This document shows positions 8,803 through 16,650 of a DNA stretch of 64,000 nt, piece after piece (positions within the stretch are counted from its first letter, which is position 1; the number at the start of each line of letters is the position of its first letter). Source of the stretch: M3007 sp031425035 (lineage in GTDB: Bacteria; Bacteroidota; Bacteroidia; Chitinophagales; Saprospiraceae); contig JANPIN010000018.1 of the NCBI GenBank assembly GCA_031425035.1, positions 1-64,000 on the forward strand. Direction: 5' to 3'. The notes beneath the pieces were generated by a model, which was given only the letters and a program-made list of their open reading frames with translations, had not been told where the DNA came from and ran no database searches. Made by a program: the position numbers and the translations under genes.

Positions 8803-9675
8803 TCAGCCCCGCTCCGGTTCTCCCGGGGCGGGGCTTTTTTTGGCCAGGATCAGGCCATACCACCAGGCGCCCGCCTGTAAGGCCTCATATTGCCGAATGG
8901 AGGCCCGCACGTTGTTGAGCCGTACGTCGTTCACTATATGCAGCCAGCGCAGCACCTTGCCGATACGCAGCCAGTTCGTGCAGAGTTCGTGGAGGTTACG
9001 CAGGGAAACGCGCACCTGTGGCGTCGCATTCTGTAATGTGCAGCTGCTGAACCCGGCTTGTAGCGCCTGTGCGCGGTGTTCCTCGCCGGTATCCAGGTCG
9101 GGAATGGCCCAGGGCCGCAGCCAGGCCGCCAGCAGGGTTTCTTCGGGCGGGCTGACCGGGCGGGCCATACGGATATACTCGGCCATTACCAGGCGGCCAC
9201 CGGGTTTTAAAACGCGGAAAGCTTCGTTATAAAACTCCTTTTTTCGTTCCGCATGACAAACACTTTCGCAGGCCCAGACCACGTCGAAACTGGCGTCCGG
9301 AAAGGGCATTTTGCAAAAATCCGCCTGTAGAAAATCGACGTTTTTGAGCTTGTGTTTTGAAACAAAGGCCTGGCAGTCTGCTATTTGTCCGGCGACAATG
9401 CTGATACCCGTCGCTATAGCCTGCCGGTGTTGCGCCAGCCAAATACTCGCACTGCCCCAGCCGCAACCGGCATCCAGCACGCGCTCGCCGGCTTGTACAC
9501 CGGCCAGGTCGGCTAAAACGCGGTTGAGATTATGCAGCGCGGCCGCGTGTTTGTCGGCATGTTCATCGTAATAACCGAAGTGCACGGCCCGGCTGCGGCG
9601 GCTCCACATCGTGCGATAGTCAAAACGGGTGTGTTCATAATAGGTGTTTACGTCCAGCGGTGGTGTTGGTTCCAT
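8803..9675 (-). CDS. SAM-dependent methyltransferase, sterol/tocopherol C-methyltransferase-like
   Basis: The 290-residue protein (from ATG 9675; a TTG at 9717 is also in frame) has class I methyltransferase motifs: motif I VLDAGCGWGSAS (~residues 63-74), an acidic motif II region, ADFCKMPFPDASFDVVWA (~114-131) and the post-III KPGGRLVMAEY. The N-terminal start of the fold (YYEHTRFDYRTMWSRRS and HFGYYD) resembles gamma-tocopherol, sterol and geranyl-diphosphate methyltransferases rather than cyclopropane synthases. Substrate is unknown. The C-terminal tail (KKSPAPGEPERG) is encoded by the opposite gene's terminator, suggesting a weakly constrained end. Confidence 0.85.
   Translation of the reverse strand: MEPTPPLDVNTYYEHTRFDYRTMWSRRSRAVHFGYYDEHADKHAAALHNLNRVLADLAGVQAGERVLDAGCGWGSASIWLAQHRQAIATGISIVAGQIADCQAFVSKHKLKNVDFLQADFCKMPFPDASFDVVWACESVCHAERKKEFYNEAFRVLKPGGRLVMAEYIRMARPVSPPEETLLAAWLRPWAIPDLDTGEEHRAQALQAGFSSCTLQNATPQVRVSLRNLHELCTNWLRIGKVLRWLHIVNDVRLNNVRASIRQYEALQAGAWWYGLILAKKSPAPGEPERG
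8805..8841 (+). terminator. Intrinsic terminator of the SprB-repeat gene, overlapping the convergent gene
   Basis: AGCCCCGC (8805-8812) pairs with GCGGGGCT (8828-8835) followed by seven T (8835-8841). The left edge coincides with the stop codon of the convergent methyltransferase, so the stem also encodes that protein's last residues. Confidence 0.9.
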
Positions 9676-9814
9676 AACCGCAAGTTTCGGGAAAACTTTG
9701 GCGGCGAACAATACCAAATGCTTTTCCCGGCGTTAGAGCATTTCCACCCAGTTGAATAACAGACCTTTGCGGAAATTATCACCGCATTATCCCTCGTTTC
9801 AAAAACAAACTGCT

Positions 9815-10300
9815 ATGTACAGAATTGCCGCTTTATTCGCTTTCCTGCTTTTATTGACCGCCCCGACCGGCTGCGCCAGCTATCAGCAAAAACGCTGGCT
9901 CACGGAACACCATCAGAATCTGGCACGTTTTGCCAATAGCACCCTGAGCGCCGAGCAAAAAATGGACGGCTTACTTGCTGATTACGTGCTGTTTATGAAA
10001 GAAGACCTGAAATTCGTAAATCCCGTGAAAGGCGTGAAATACGTGAAGAAATACCACGATCAAAACGAAGCCGCCATGGAGAAAATACTGCGCGAATCGG
10101 AACAATGGCAGAGCAAACTGGGTACCCTGGATAAGGTTGGCCTGGGCGTACGCGTGGTGCAGAAACCATATCTCAAAGATCTGATCGATATGGCGCCTAA
10201 ATTCCGGCAAAAGTACAAGCAGTATGCCTTTGCCGTGAAACTGGCCAGCCGCATTACCGGCGGATTGACGCGTTTTGCGGGCAAAGAACTCGGGATTTAG
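9815..10300 (+). CDS. Small lipoprotein of unknown function
   Basis: Start at ATG 9815 (161 residues) gives a clean lipoprotein signal: MYRIAALFAFLLLLTAPTGC, with the acceptor Cys at ~20. An earlier in-frame start at 9752 would bury the signal and is rejected. The mature part is helical and charged, with a Lys-rich segment (KGVKYVKKYHDQNEAAMEK) and no motif I recognise. A CGGAT hairpin element follows 59 bp after the stop. Function unknown. Confidence 0.75.
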   Translation: MYRIAALFAFLLLLTAPTGCASYQQKRWLTEHHQNLARFANSTLSAEQKMDGLLADYVLFMKEDLKFVNPVKGVKYVKKYHDQNEAAMEKILRESEQWQSKLGTLDKVGLGVRVVQKPYLKDLIDMAPKFRQKYKQYAFAVKLASRITGGLTRFAGKELGI

Positions 10301-10358
10301 GTCTGGATGCCGGACGATCGGACTTTGAATGAGCTCCAATCGTCTTTTATGCACACGC

Positions 10359-10531
10359 GATAGGATGGCAGAACGGATGACGCGGATGGAACGGATTAAA
10401 ACGGATTTGTTCCCGGGAAGGAAAAGTCCAATCCTTTCTCCTGGCGTCTAGTGCATTCCTCCGGCTACGTCCACTCCCTTAAATCCGTTCAAATCCGCGC
10501 AATCCGCTTCATCCGTTCTGCCATCCCTCTA
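10359..10531. repeat. CGGAT-word inverted repeat (hairpin element)
   Basis: The left arm (10359-10408) opens GATAGGATGGCAGAACGGAT and continues with CGGAT words at 9-10-nt spacing. The right arm (10479-10531) is its imperfect reverse complement, ending GTTCTGCCATCCCTCTA. The two arms are about 50 bp and the central 70 bp is unrelated to the other copies. The lead GATAGGATGGCAGAACGGAT differs at one base from that of the cluster at 1349. It fills most of the 10301-10605 gene-free interval. Confidence 0.85.
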
Positions 10532-10537
10532 CGGACG

Positions 10538-10590
10538 AACAAAACAACAGGGGCTGTAAAAGCGTCTTCGCTCTTACAGCCCCTGTGGCT
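10538..10590 (-). terminator. Strong intrinsic terminator of the outer-membrane protein gene
   Basis: On the minus strand a perfect 13-bp stem, ACAGGGGCTGTAA (10586-10574) with TTACAGCCCCTGT (10559-10547), is followed by a T-rich tail (TGTTTTGTT). It lies 20 bp after the stop at 10606. Confidence 0.85.
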
Positions 10591-10605
10591 TAAAATCAAG
10601 TCAGC

Positions 10606-11424
10606 TTATCTGCGGAGCATCGAGGGGCAACGGATAGAGCCGAAGTAATAAAAGGCGCCGACGTTGAGCAGGGCGTAGGTATCGTTCTTTTTGCCGTTTC
10701 CGCGCTGGCGACCGGGCAGGCCGATTTTGGGTTCCACAGACCGGTCGGCGAAAGCGGCGGCCGTTTCCCCGCGTTGGGCACGAATATCGCGGATATCGGC
10801 ATAGGTACCGCTTACATCGTCGATGTAGTCGGAGAACAATTTGCGCCCGCCGAGTTCGACGTTCAGGCTCCAGCGGTAGGAAAGATCGATTTTAAAACCA
10901 ATCCCGTAAGCGATAGAGGCCTGGGCAGTGCTGTATTCCTCGCCGCGAAACTGCCCTTCCGTACCGTATTGACGCAGGTTATACCATTCGCCATCCAGTT
11001 CCGCCTGTGGGTTGGAATAGTAAAAGGATGGCCCGAGGAACATGTAGGGGGTGTAATAAAACTCCCGGTGTCCGTGAATATAAGGCATGAAATTGAACTC
11101 GAATTGCCCGGTAACGTCGGCAATGAAACTGCGGAAAGAAAGGTTCCGGCGTTGCTCGTAAATGTTCTTGGAATCGGCGTCCGAAGCACTGATCTGTCCG
11201 GCATTGAGGCCGAATTTAAAACACAGGCGGTCGTTGAAATTATACCGGGCCCCTATGCCGCCCGAAAGCTGGGCCCGATCGAGCCGCCAGTCAGTATTGA
11301 GATCGCCGAAATAATTGGCAGCGCCAATCCAGCCGCCGGCTTCCCAGCCACGCATTTGTCCGAAAGCCATCTGGCTGGTCAGCATCAGCCCGCCGAGCAG
11401 TGCTAAAAGTCTAAGTTGTTGCAT
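10606..11424 (-). CDS. Outer-membrane beta-barrel protein (DUF6089-like)
   Basis: Started at ATG 11424 this is 272 residues with a signal peptide (QQLRLLALLGGLMLTSQMAF, cut near GQ). The in-frame extension upstream to 11538 would lack a signal and is rejected. The mature protein has alternating aromatic beta strands (WEAGGWIGAANYFGDLN near its N-terminus, ARYNFNDRLCFKFGL next) and ends in a short strand near YYFGSI, the pattern of small Bacteroidota outer-membrane barrels. The DUF6089 assignment is from memory of the opening GGWIG-ANYFGDLN pattern. Function unknown. Confidence 0.8.
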   Translation of the reverse strand: MQQLRLLALLGGLMLTSQMAFGQMRGWEAGGWIGAANYFGDLNTDWRLDRAQLSGGIGARYNFNDRLCFKFGLNAGQISASDADSKNIYEQRRNLSFRSFIADVTGQFEFNFMPYIHGHREFYYTPYMFLGPSFYYSNPQAELDGEWYNLRQYGTEGQFRGEEYSTAQASIAYGIGFKIDLSYRWSLNVELGGRKLFSDYIDDVSGTYADIRDIRAQRGETAAAFADRSVEPKIGLPGRQRGNGKKNDTYALLNVGAFYYFGSIRCPSMLRR

Positions 11425-11625
11425 ATCAATCGGTGTATAAGGGCGCAAAGGTAGGCAATTCACCCGTTTGTTCGTGTTAGCGCGCCATTTCCCCGGAAAA
11501 CGTGCCGGATACGAGCTGTGGTATGGACGCGGGAGCATTTAAAATGGTTGCCTTGCCGATGGCAGAAATTATACACCAAACAGGGTAACATGCATCATTC
11601 CGGATTTTTAGGGCACCCGTAGAAA

Positions 11626-11718
11626 GATGGTAAGCGGATATTACGGATTTGGCGGATTTGCACGGATTTTTAAAATCCGCGAAAATCCGTAGTATCCGTC
11701 AAATCCGCGTTACCATCG
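11626..11718. repeat. Compact CGGAT-word inverted repeat
   Basis: Left arm 11626-11671 opens GATGGTAAGCGGATATTACG; right arm 11672-11718 ends CGCGTTACCATCG, an imperfect complement. Arms of about 46 bp meet with almost no loop. Words are GCGGAT/ACGGAT at 9-10 nt. It is a diverged member of the family seen at 1349 and 10359. It sits in the 11425-11947 gene-free interval, which otherwise contains only the 55-bp element below. Confidence 0.8.
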
Positions 11719-11790
11719 GCTAAGAGTGCGTTATTCCCTGAACTCGGCATTAGGCTTTGCAGAGGAAATCATCTAAAATTCGGGATGACG

Positions 11791-11845
11791 TATAGGCAGG
11801 TTTGAGTGGTTTGAAAAGGTTTGCTGGTTTGAATATTTGATTGTC
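11791..11845 (+). repeat. Dispersed 55-bp element, copy 1
   Basis: It begins TATAGGCAGGTTTGAGTGG, continues with GTTTG words every 8-10 nt and ends GAATATTTGATTGTC. Two other copies lie in the opposite orientation at 41401-41456 and 61038-61082. A degraded, partly inverted echo (TTCAAAACCACTTTGCG) lies 25-45 bp downstream. Confidence 0.85.
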
Positions 11846-11947
11846 AGCCACATAGAATCCAACTTAATTCAAAACCACTTTGCGTTGACTATATGTTCAA
11901 ATTACGTTAGTCCAACTTAAATTTAATAGGTAAAATCATTTCGCAAT

Positions 11948-13249
11948 CTACCGGCCGGGGATCCATTTGGGCATATTTGCAAGTACCCGCTTGGATTCTT
12001 CTATAAAAACAGCACTCATGTGTGCAGTACCGGGTTTTTCGCCGATAGACCGAACTGTACCGTCTGCGGCAACGACAAAGCGCATAATGACCATGCCTTC
12101 CTCTTTATTCGTACGGCCTGTGGGCGGATATTTAACATTACTGGCTAAAAATGCCATCAGCGCCTCATCACCGCCGGGGAAAGTGGGCATTTGCTCGCAA
12201 ATCTGGTAGACCTGGCGACCGGTAGATTTTTCCTGGAAAGGGCTGAGATCTTTATGGGTGACCCAGGTGGTTTCCTTGTAGGTTTCGGAATCAAAAACGA
12301 CCATAGTATCGATTTCTATCCAATTATTGCTCTCCAGAGTATGAACGCGCTGGAGATTGGAGTCTATGTTCTGGGCAATAACCGGCGCATGGCGGAACAA
12401 GAAAACGAATGCCAGCAGGATGGGTAGGAGCAGCCCGTATTTCAAGGTGCGCGCCGGCGCGGATGCTTTTTTGGTCAACATGATGAATCTTTGTTTGAGT
12501 GGTGACTGAAAAAAATGGTGTACGAGGGCAACCGGCATTCCGGGCTGCGATTGCCGTATTAACAACAGGCCATATTGTTTCAAGTTGATGCGGCGCGACG
12601 CCTCGGCATCGGCCAGGTATTCGTGTACGTTGCGCAAGGCGCGCCGGTACCAGTGTACCAGCGGATGGAACCAAAACACGATGCAAAGCAGTTCCAGCAG
12701 CACGACGTCGGCGCTGTGCCATCCACGGGCGTGGGCGCGTTCATGGATCAGCATGGCCGCCCGGTCATCGCTAGCTTCCGCGCCGTCCAACTGAAAATCG
12801 GGCGGCAGGAAGATCCATTTGAAGAAAGAATAGGGCAGGGCGGTGGCGGGACTGCGAAGTAAGAGGCAACCGTCGGGCAGTACTTCGGCTTTTCCACGAA
12901 CAGCCATCCGGACCAGCCGGAGCAAAGCCCAGCAAAAACGAAGGAGCATGAAACCTGCGCCCAGCCCATACATCAGCCACATATAGTCGCTCAAAACCCA
13001 GCTCCGTGCGGCCGTTTCCACCTGCTGCAGACCGATGGTGAAGGTCGGCAGCACAAATATCGAGGGCGCTGGCGCCGGTATTTGCGGCAGCCAGTCCAGC
13101 TCGAACGAGAGCAGAATGCCCAGCGCGACGGTACCCAGCAGGTAAGCCCGGTTGGCGCGGAAGAAGGTTTCGCCGCGCAGGAACAGGCTGTACAACAGAG
13201 CGAAAAATCCCCAGCACAGGCTGAGTTTGCAGAGAAACAGCAGGATCAT
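11948..13249 (-). CDS. M56 (BlaR1/MecR1-like) membrane metallopeptidase with C-terminal TonB domain
   Basis: The 433-residue protein has three N-terminal membrane helices (~3-21, 34-50, 89-108), a cytoplasmic gluzincin domain with zinc motif HERAH (169-173) and a later HEYLADAEA, a further membrane helix at ~273-291 and a periplasmic tail. The tail (~340-433) is TonB C-terminal-like (FPGGDEALMAFLASNVKYPP, GMVIMRFVVAADGTV). M56 proteases of BlaR1 type cleave the partner repressor on signal. Here the sensor is a TonB-like fold instead of a penicillin-binding domain, a usual Bacteroidota variant whose ligand is unknown. It overlaps the repressor gene by 4 bp (ATGA type). Confidence 0.92.
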   Translation of the reverse strand: MILLFLCKLSLCWGFFALLYSLFLRGETFFRANRAYLLGTVALGILLSFELDWLPQIPAPAPSIFVLPTFTIGLQQVETAARSWVLSDYMWLMYGLGAGFMLLRFCWALLRLVRMAVRGKAEVLPDGCLLLRSPATALPYSFFKWIFLPPDFQLDGAEASDDRAAMLIHERAHARGWHSADVVLLELLCIVFWFHPLVHWYRRALRNVHEYLADAEASRRINLKQYGLLLIRQSQPGMPVALVHHFFQSPLKQRFIMLTKKASAPARTLKYGLLLPILLAFVFLFRHAPVIAQNIDSNLQRVHTLESNNWIEIDTMVVFDSETYKETTWVTHKDLSPFQEKSTGRQVYQICEQMPTFPGGDEALMAFLASNVKYPPTGRTNKEEGMVIMRFVVAADGTVRSIGEKPGTAHMSAVFIEESKRVLANMPKWIPGR

Positions 13250-13611
13250 AGCTTTTCCTTTTTATCCAGTTTTTGCAGCAGGTCCTTCACTTCCTCGTCG
13301 CTCAGTTCCTCCTCCTGGGCCAGGTGGCTGACCAGCCGGCTGACCGAACCATCGAAGTAATTACGCAGTACACTGGTCAGCGAATGCCGGCCATAAGCCG
13401 CTTTCTCGATCAGGGGAAAGTATTCATGCGTTTTGCCGTAGGCTTTATGACCGACAAAGCCTTTCTTTTCCAGAATACGGACGACGCTGGAAACGGTGCT
13501 ATGAGGCGGCCTGGGCTCATCCATTTTTTCAAGTAGATCGCTCACTGTGCCCCGGCCTATCTCCCAGACCAGGTGCATGACGTCTTCTTCCGTTTTCGTT
13601 AATTTCTGCAT
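13246..13611 (-). CDS. BlaI/MecI/CopY-family transcriptional repressor
   Basis: The 121-residue winged-helix protein starts LTKTEEDVMHLVWEIGRGTVSDLLEKM (helix-turn-helix region ~5-45) and has wing residues KGFVGHKAYGKTHEYFP, then a helical dimerisation tail. Its gene is followed with a 4-bp overlap by the M56 protease that would be expected to inactivate it. The promoter upstream contains a palindrome between the -33 and -7 elements, so autoregulation is likely. Confidence 0.92.
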   Translation of the reverse strand: MQKLTKTEEDVMHLVWEIGRGTVSDLLEKMDEPRPPHSTVSSVVRILEKKGFVGHKAYGKTHEYFPLIEKAAYGRHSLTSVLRNYFDGSVSRLVSHLAQEEELSDEEVKDLLQKLDKKEKL

Positions 13612-13638
13612 ATTGATTGGTTTGATCCTTCCAAGACG

Positions 13639-13670
13639 ACAAAGGTAAAACGCATAGTTTGGTTATGCAA
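13639..13670 (-). promoter_or_regulatory. Promoter of the BlaI-M56 operon
   Basis: On the minus strand, TTG (13670-13668) and TACCTTTG (13646-13639) are 21 bp apart, fitting the Bacteroidota -33/-7 pattern. The -7 box ends 27 bp before the ATG at 13611. Confidence 0.7.
13652..13668. promoter_or_regulatory. Probable repressor operator inside the promoter
   Basis: The palindrome GCATA-N7-TATGC lies exactly between the -33 and -7 elements. BlaI-family operators are dyads with a similar spread, and this position would block polymerase. The assignment is inferred from position and symmetry. Confidence 0.55.
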
Positions 13671-13688
13671 CTATTTTTTAGGCTGTGT

Positions 13689-13704
13689 AACGTATTTTTA
13701 CGTT
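13689..13704. promoter_or_regulatory. Second palindrome upstream of the BlaI promoter
   Basis: AACGTA-TTTT-TACGTT is a perfect 16-bp dyad, 20 bp upstream of the first. It does not share the core of the first dyad, so it may belong to another regulator or be a hairpin. Confidence 0.4.
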
Positions 13705-13764
13705 ATTTACATTAAGGGATTGACTATCATGGACTTACTGAAGTGGAGGAAAAATTAAATCGGC

Positions 13765-13789
13765 CATGCACAAATCTAAATCGTGCATG
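13765..13789. other. Hairpin in the blaI-OmpA spacer
   Basis: CATGCAC (13765-13771) and GTGCATG (13783-13789) form a perfect 7-bp stem with an 11-nt loop. It has no T-tract. The rest of 13705-13919 holds no gene I can support. Confidence 0.45.
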
Positions 13790-13919
13790 TCCTGCAGTCG
13801 GGTGCAGGTCAGCACATGGATTCGGGTTTTTATCAATACTGAGTAAGGTTTTTACCTGATCCAGGTTTCCGCCTGCCGGATAGGTGATCATGTTTTTCGT
13901 AATGTCTTACAACTATCCC

Positions 13920-15038
13920 TCACTTCTTCCCCACCACAAATTCTACCCGCCTATTCTGCGCCCGGCCTTCCTCCGTATCATTCGTCGCCACCGGCTGCCG
14001 CTCGCCTTCGCCCCGGTAACGCAGGCGGCTCAGGGTCACTTTATGCTGCGTTAAAAAATCCACCACGGCTTTGGAGCGGCGGCGCGACAGCTCGAGGTTG
14101 TAATTATCCTCGCCGTAATTATCGGTATGGCCGACGACTTCGATACTTAGTTTCGGGTTCGCGCGCAAAATGGCCAGCAGCTTGTTCAACTCCACAAAAG
14201 AGCGCGGCATCAGTTCGTCTTTATCAAATTCGAAGTAAATGTTTTTCAGCGGGATGGTCGCCCCCGGCTCCAGTTTCTGGCGGGTCAGATCGTCGGCTTT
14301 GACCGGCACCTGCAAATAGGGTGGCGCCTTGCGCACCACCACGTCATCCACGTAATAGTATGCGTAGTTATAACCATCCGCGCGGGGGGCGTAATTGAGC
14401 GTGGCGGCATCGTCCCGGAAATTTCCGATGATCAGGTATTCGGCTTCCTGGGCGGCTTTGAAACTGCCGCTCACTTTGACCCACTTCCCGTTGGGTGCCA
14501 CCACCAGTTCCTTCGCGCTCATTTGCGGTACGGCGACAATGGGTTCGTCGGTTTTATTTTCAATACGGACCTCCGAGAACAAGGCCCCGATATTATTGAT
14601 CTGCAGGGATTTCTCGAGCTGGGTCACCCAGAATTCCACGTAATAGGTTTGTCCGGTCACCAGCGGTTCGGCAAGTTGGATTTCCACGAATTCCCGGCAA
14701 TGCGGTTTGCCATTGGTGCAGCCGAACAGGGTGAGTCCCGCCATGGCTTTACCGCTATGCGGCCGCGCCTCGCCAAATCCTTTTTCCGCCCAGTCGCGCG
14801 GCACATGAACGCCCGGACCATAAATATCGGGGCTGGCGGTAGTGGCGCTGAACCAGTATTTCATCACCTGCGCGAAGTAAGCGCCGCGATATGACCAGCC
14901 GACGGGCGGACCGGCGTAGCGTTCAAAACCCGGATTGGGAACGATATTGCTCACTACCGTCGCCGTTTTTTGTGTAAAAACCGGAGAAAAGGAACCAGAG
15001 ATCAACAGGAGAAAAATGGGGCGTAAAGACTTTTTCAT
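13920..15038 (-). CDS. OmpA-family outer-membrane/peptidoglycan-binding protein
   Basis: The 372-residue protein has a signal peptide (to about SPVFTQ) and an N-terminal jelly-roll-like region (VPNPGFERYAGPPVGW, then WVKVSGSFKAAQEAEYLIIGN, ~30-230) of the carbohydrate-binding type. A C-terminal OmpA domain (~255-372) has the peptidoglycan motif VGHTDNYGEDNYNLELSRRR and RGEGERQPVATNDTEEGRAQNRRVEF. The OmpA domain binds diaminopimelate-containing peptidoglycan. The binding partner of the N-terminal domain is unknown. It is divergent from ugd. Confidence 0.88.
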   Translation of the reverse strand: MKKSLRPIFLLLISGSFSPVFTQKTATVVSNIVPNPGFERYAGPPVGWSYRGAYFAQVMKYWFSATTASPDIYGPGVHVPRDWAEKGFGEARPHSGKAMAGLTLFGCTNGKPHCREFVEIQLAEPLVTGQTYYVEFWVTQLEKSLQINNIGALFSEVRIENKTDEPIVAVPQMSAKELVVAPNGKWVKVSGSFKAAQEAEYLIIGNFRDDAATLNYAPRADGYNYAYYYVDDVVVRKAPPYLQVPVKADDLTRQKLEPGATIPLKNIYFEFDKDELMPRSFVELNKLLAILRANPKLSIEVVGHTDNYGEDNYNLELSRRRSKAVVDFLTQHKVTLSRLRYRGEGERQPVATNDTEEGRAQNRRVEFVVGKK

Positions 15039-15170
15039 TGCCAGCAGACGTAAAATTGGATGGTTCGACCAAAAGTAGGGGGTTTAAGCCAAACAATATT
15101 TCAAACCTGCGGGTCGTACCAGCGGATTTTAAAATTTATAATCGGCGAAAGATGAATGTTGGCATAATCT

Positions 15171-15178
15171 TATCTTTG
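15171..15178 (+). promoter_or_regulatory. -7 box of the UDP-glucose dehydrogenase gene
   Basis: TATCTTTG matches TAnnTTTG and lies 27 bp before the ATG at 15206. No convincing TTG is visible at -33. Confidence 0.55.
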
Positions 15179-15205
15179 TGTTTTAAAAATCATAAAGAAG
15201 AAAGA

Positions 15206-16546
15206 ATGAATATAGCCGTTATTGGTACCGGTTACGTTGGGTTAGTTACCGGCACTTGCTTTGCCGAAACAGGCAATAATGTCATTTGTGTGGATATAAA
15301 CGCACAAAAAGTGGAACGCCTGAAGAAAGGAGAGGTTCCGATCTATGAGCCGGGACTGGATGTACTTTTCGACCGCAATACAAAAGAAGGCCGCCTGCAT
15401 TTCACGACCAACCTGCGCGAAGCGGTGGAACCCAGCCAGATCATTTTCCTGGCCCTGCCCACGCCTCCCGGGGAAGACGGCAGTGCCGACCTCTCGTATA
15501 TCATGGGCTGTGCCAGCGATCTGGGCGATCTGATCACCGACTATAAAGTGATCGTGGACAAGAGTACGGTACCCGTCGGCACCGCCGAGCAGGTAGCCGC
15601 CATCCTGGCCGGCAAGCTTTCCAAGAAACTGTTTGACGTGGTCTCGAACCCGGAATTTCTGCGCGAAGGCGTGGCGGTGGAGGATTTCCTCAAACCCGAT
15701 CGCGTGGTGGTCGGTACCCGCAGCGAAAAGGCGCGCAAAGTCATGAAGCAGTTGTACGAACCCTTCGTGCGTCAGGGCAACCCCATTTATTTCATGGACG
15801 AGCGTTCGGCGGAAATGACCAAATACGCGGCCAACTCCTACCTCGCGACCCGGATCTCCTTTATGAACGAAGTGGCCAACCTCTGTGAAAAGGTCGGCGC
15901 CAACGTGGATATGGTGCGCATCGGCATGGGCAGCGACAGCCGGATCGGTAAGCGTTTCCTGTTTCCCGGCATCGGGTACGGCGGTTCCTGCTTCCCGAAA
16001 GACGTGCAGGCTTTGGCCAAAACGGCCAGCGGTTATAATTATGACTTCAAAATACTGAAGGCCGTGATGAAGGTCAATGGCCTGCAAAAGGCGATCATGA
16101 CCAAGAAAATCCGCCGCTATTATAAGAACGAACTGGCCGGTAAAACCATCGCCGTGTGGGGACTGGCCTTCAAACCCAACACCGACGATATTCGGGAAGC
16201 CCCGGCACTGGTCATCATCGATGAACTGCTGGCAGCGGGCGCCAAGGTGCAGGCTTTCGATCCGGAAGCGGCCAATAACGTGCGGGATATTTATGGTGAC
16301 CGCATCATACTCACGGAAACTATGTACCAGGCCCTGGAAAATGCGGACTGTCTGTGCATTCTCACCGAATGGAGCGAGTTCCGCACCCCCGATTTCGAGC
16401 GCATACAATCCATGTTGCTGGCGCCGGTTATTTTTGACGGCCGGAACGTGTACGACGTAGATCAAATGAAACAGCTCAATTTCTACTACCAGAGCCTCGG
16501 CCGCCCGAAAGTGCGGGAACGCAAAAAAGTGGAAGCGGCACAGTAA
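15206..16546 (+). CDS. ugd: UDP-glucose 6-dehydrogenase
   Basis: Oxidises UDP-glucose to UDP-glucuronate with two NAD+, a precursor of surface polysaccharides. ATG 15206 gives 446 residues opening with the Rossmann NAD motif MNIAVIGTGYVGLVTG. Upstream in-frame codons are non-conserved. The catalytic Cys is in GYGGSCFPKD (~residues 256-265), and the central domain and C-terminal UDP-binding domain (WGLAFKPNTDDIREAP) are complete. No glycosyltransferase genes lie nearby, so it is not part of a visible capsule cluster. Confidence 0.95.
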   Translation: MNIAVIGTGYVGLVTGTCFAETGNNVICVDINAQKVERLKKGEVPIYEPGLDVLFDRNTKEGRLHFTTNLREAVEPSQIIFLALPTPPGEDGSADLSYIMGCASDLGDLITDYKVIVDKSTVPVGTAEQVAAILAGKLSKKLFDVVSNPEFLREGVAVEDFLKPDRVVVGTRSEKARKVMKQLYEPFVRQGNPIYFMDERSAEMTKYAANSYLATRISFMNEVANLCEKVGANVDMVRIGMGSDSRIGKRFLFPGIGYGGSCFPKDVQALAKTASGYNYDFKILKAVMKVNGLQKAIMTKKIRRYYKNELAGKTIAVWGLAFKPNTDDIREAPALVIIDELLAAGAKVQAFDPEAANNVRDIYGDRIILTETMYQALENADCLCILTEWSEFRTPDFERIQSMLLAPVIFDGRNVYDVDQMKQLNFYYQSLGRPKVRERKKVEAAQ

Positions 16547-16650
16547 ATATTTTATCCAGTCAGGACGGGGCAACGGGCAAAAGCCAGGTAACAAAAAGAT
16601 TTAAACGGCGTTCCTTCGTCCATTTACTAACTTCTACGCTCGCTGCTCGC

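Noticed and set aside
9752..9814. Upstream start for the small lipoprotein gene
   Set aside because: It would place 21 residues before the lipoprotein signal peptide.
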